Assembly: GCA_050949745.1 (NCBI GenBank)
Contig: JBMNGF010000015.1
Span: forward strand, 62,001-126,000
Source: Syntrophaceticus sp050949745
GTDB taxonomy: Bacteria; Bacillota; DSM-12270; Thermacetogeniales; Thermacetogeniaceae
DNA: 64,000 bases
Direction of reading: 5' to 3'
Shown here: one piece after another, positions 63,538 through 64,000 of the stretch
Layout of the letters: each line of letters starts with the position of its first letter
Numbering within the stretch: position 1 is the stretch's first letter
The notes under the pieces: model-generated
What the model saw: only the letters and a program-made list of their open reading frames with translations
What the model was told of the DNA's origin: nothing
Databases searched by the model: none
Position numbers and translations under genes: made by a program

Positions 63538-64000
63538 GTGAAGAACAAAGAAATAGAGGCTCAATTAAAGGACAGAGCCCAATTGGCAGAGGAGGCCGCC
63601 CTGGAGGCCGCGGACTGGGTGGCCATGGCAGAATGCCTGTTGAGAAGGCAAAGGACTTTAAGGGAACATTAAAAAGGCTGATCAGGCGTTTAAAACCCTA
63701 TCGGTTTCAGCTTTTGGCTGTGATGATATTGGCAACTCTCAGCACAGTCTTCTATATTGTCAGCCCTAAAATCATGGGGCTGGTGACCACTGAGCTGTTT
63801 GAAGGTGTTATTGTTTCTGGAGATGGTGTGGATTTCGGTTATATAGCGCAAATTCTCCTTATTTTGGCCGGTCTCTATATTGGAAGTTCAGTTTGCAGCT
63901 ATTTTCAGCAAGTTATAATGGTAGGTGTTGCACAAAACACGGTTTACCAAATGCGCAGCGATATCAATGAAAAACTGGCCAGGCTGCCCCTCAGGTTTTT
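63534..64000 (+). CDS. ABC exporter half-transporter 2 (cut by the window end)
   Basis: The first 155 residues: a Gly/Arg-rich leader (GRGGRPGGRGLGGHGRMP) and the first two membrane helices of the transmembrane domain (RLKPYRFQLLAVMILATLST, IVSPKIMGLVTTEL). The ATPase part is beyond the window. Starts in ATGA overlap with half-transporter 1; the two should form one heterodimer. Confidence 0.85.
   Translation, partial: MSEEQRNRGSIKGQSPIGRGGRPGGRGLGGHGRMPVEKAKDFKGTLKRLIRRLKPYRFQLLAVMILATLSTVFYIVSPKIMGLVTTELFEGVIVSGDGVDFGYIAQILLILAGLYIGSSVCSYFQQVIMVGVAQNTVYQMRSDINEKLARLPLRF

Overview
The window looks like chromosome of an anaerobic, spore-forming, low-to-moderate GC Bacillota (Clostridia). Reasons: strong AGGAGG-type ribosome binding sites with many TTG and GTG starts, lipoprotein-type binding proteins, a GerMN lipoprotein, a radical SAM protein, a SipW/CalY-type secretion cluster, OpuA-type betaine uptake, ArsM and a UGA-encoded selenoprotein. 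I cannot name the genus. There are no rRNA or tRNA genes and no CRISPR array that I can see.

Layout. 0-3 kb: glycine betaine ABC importer (minus strand) ending in a strong terminator. 4-6.5 kb: TetR regulator and radical SAM gene with related operator-like palindromes. 6.7-11.5 kb: SipW-type signal peptidase, two small genes, a CalY/TasA-like protein and a BTAD-type regulator. 12-16 kb: hypothetical plus DUF1232 pair, alpha/beta hydrolase, cyclophilin. 16-19.2 kb: a RAYT (REP-associated tyrosine transposase) and a two-gene restriction-modification system. 19.8-24.7 kb: SprT-like protein, MarR-ArsM arsenic operon, dienoyl-CoA-reductase-type flavoenzyme. 25-29.4 kb: alpha/beta hydrolase and TetR between two ~300 bp direct repeats, then an MFS exporter. 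29.9-32.5 kb: DUF1002 protein and a SIR2-like protein. 33-42 kb: an IS256 element, an exported UGSC-type selenoprotein, a rhodanese lipoprotein, then a probable molybdenum-cofactor riboswitch controlling a lipoprotein plus a BtuCDF/MolABC-like metal or oxyanion importer, and a broken DUF4213/DUF364 gene. 42-49 kb: duplicated tail of pepF, frameshifted Amj-like gene, glycerol dehydrogenase, full-length pepF, flavodoxin-like gene, frameshifted DUF6544-like gene. 49-51 kb: IS110-family element. 51-53.5 kb: polar amino acid ABC importer. 54-57.5 kb: UPF0175/PIN toxin-antitoxin pair, a Nudix remnant and Tex. 57.5-60.8 kb: an IS21 element splitting a GerMN lipoprotein gene. 61-64 kb: MarR regulator and a heterodimeric ABC exporter cut by the window edge.

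The most striking overall property is that the intergenic spaces are filled with several families of short hairpin repeats: A, core GGTGCCTGGCACC; B, a stem such as GACCAATCAC around GGAACCGTCCCC; C, GTGGCAAGGGGACGTTTC...GCCAC. They form ~300 bp composite blocks that flank gene modules, and a RAYT transposase sits among them. Other unusual points are four genes whose best start is AUU, three +1 frameshifts between 41.4 and 48.8 kb, and the selenoprotein/molybdenum-type locus at 34.5-42.2 kb, which is my best candidate for a poorly described system.
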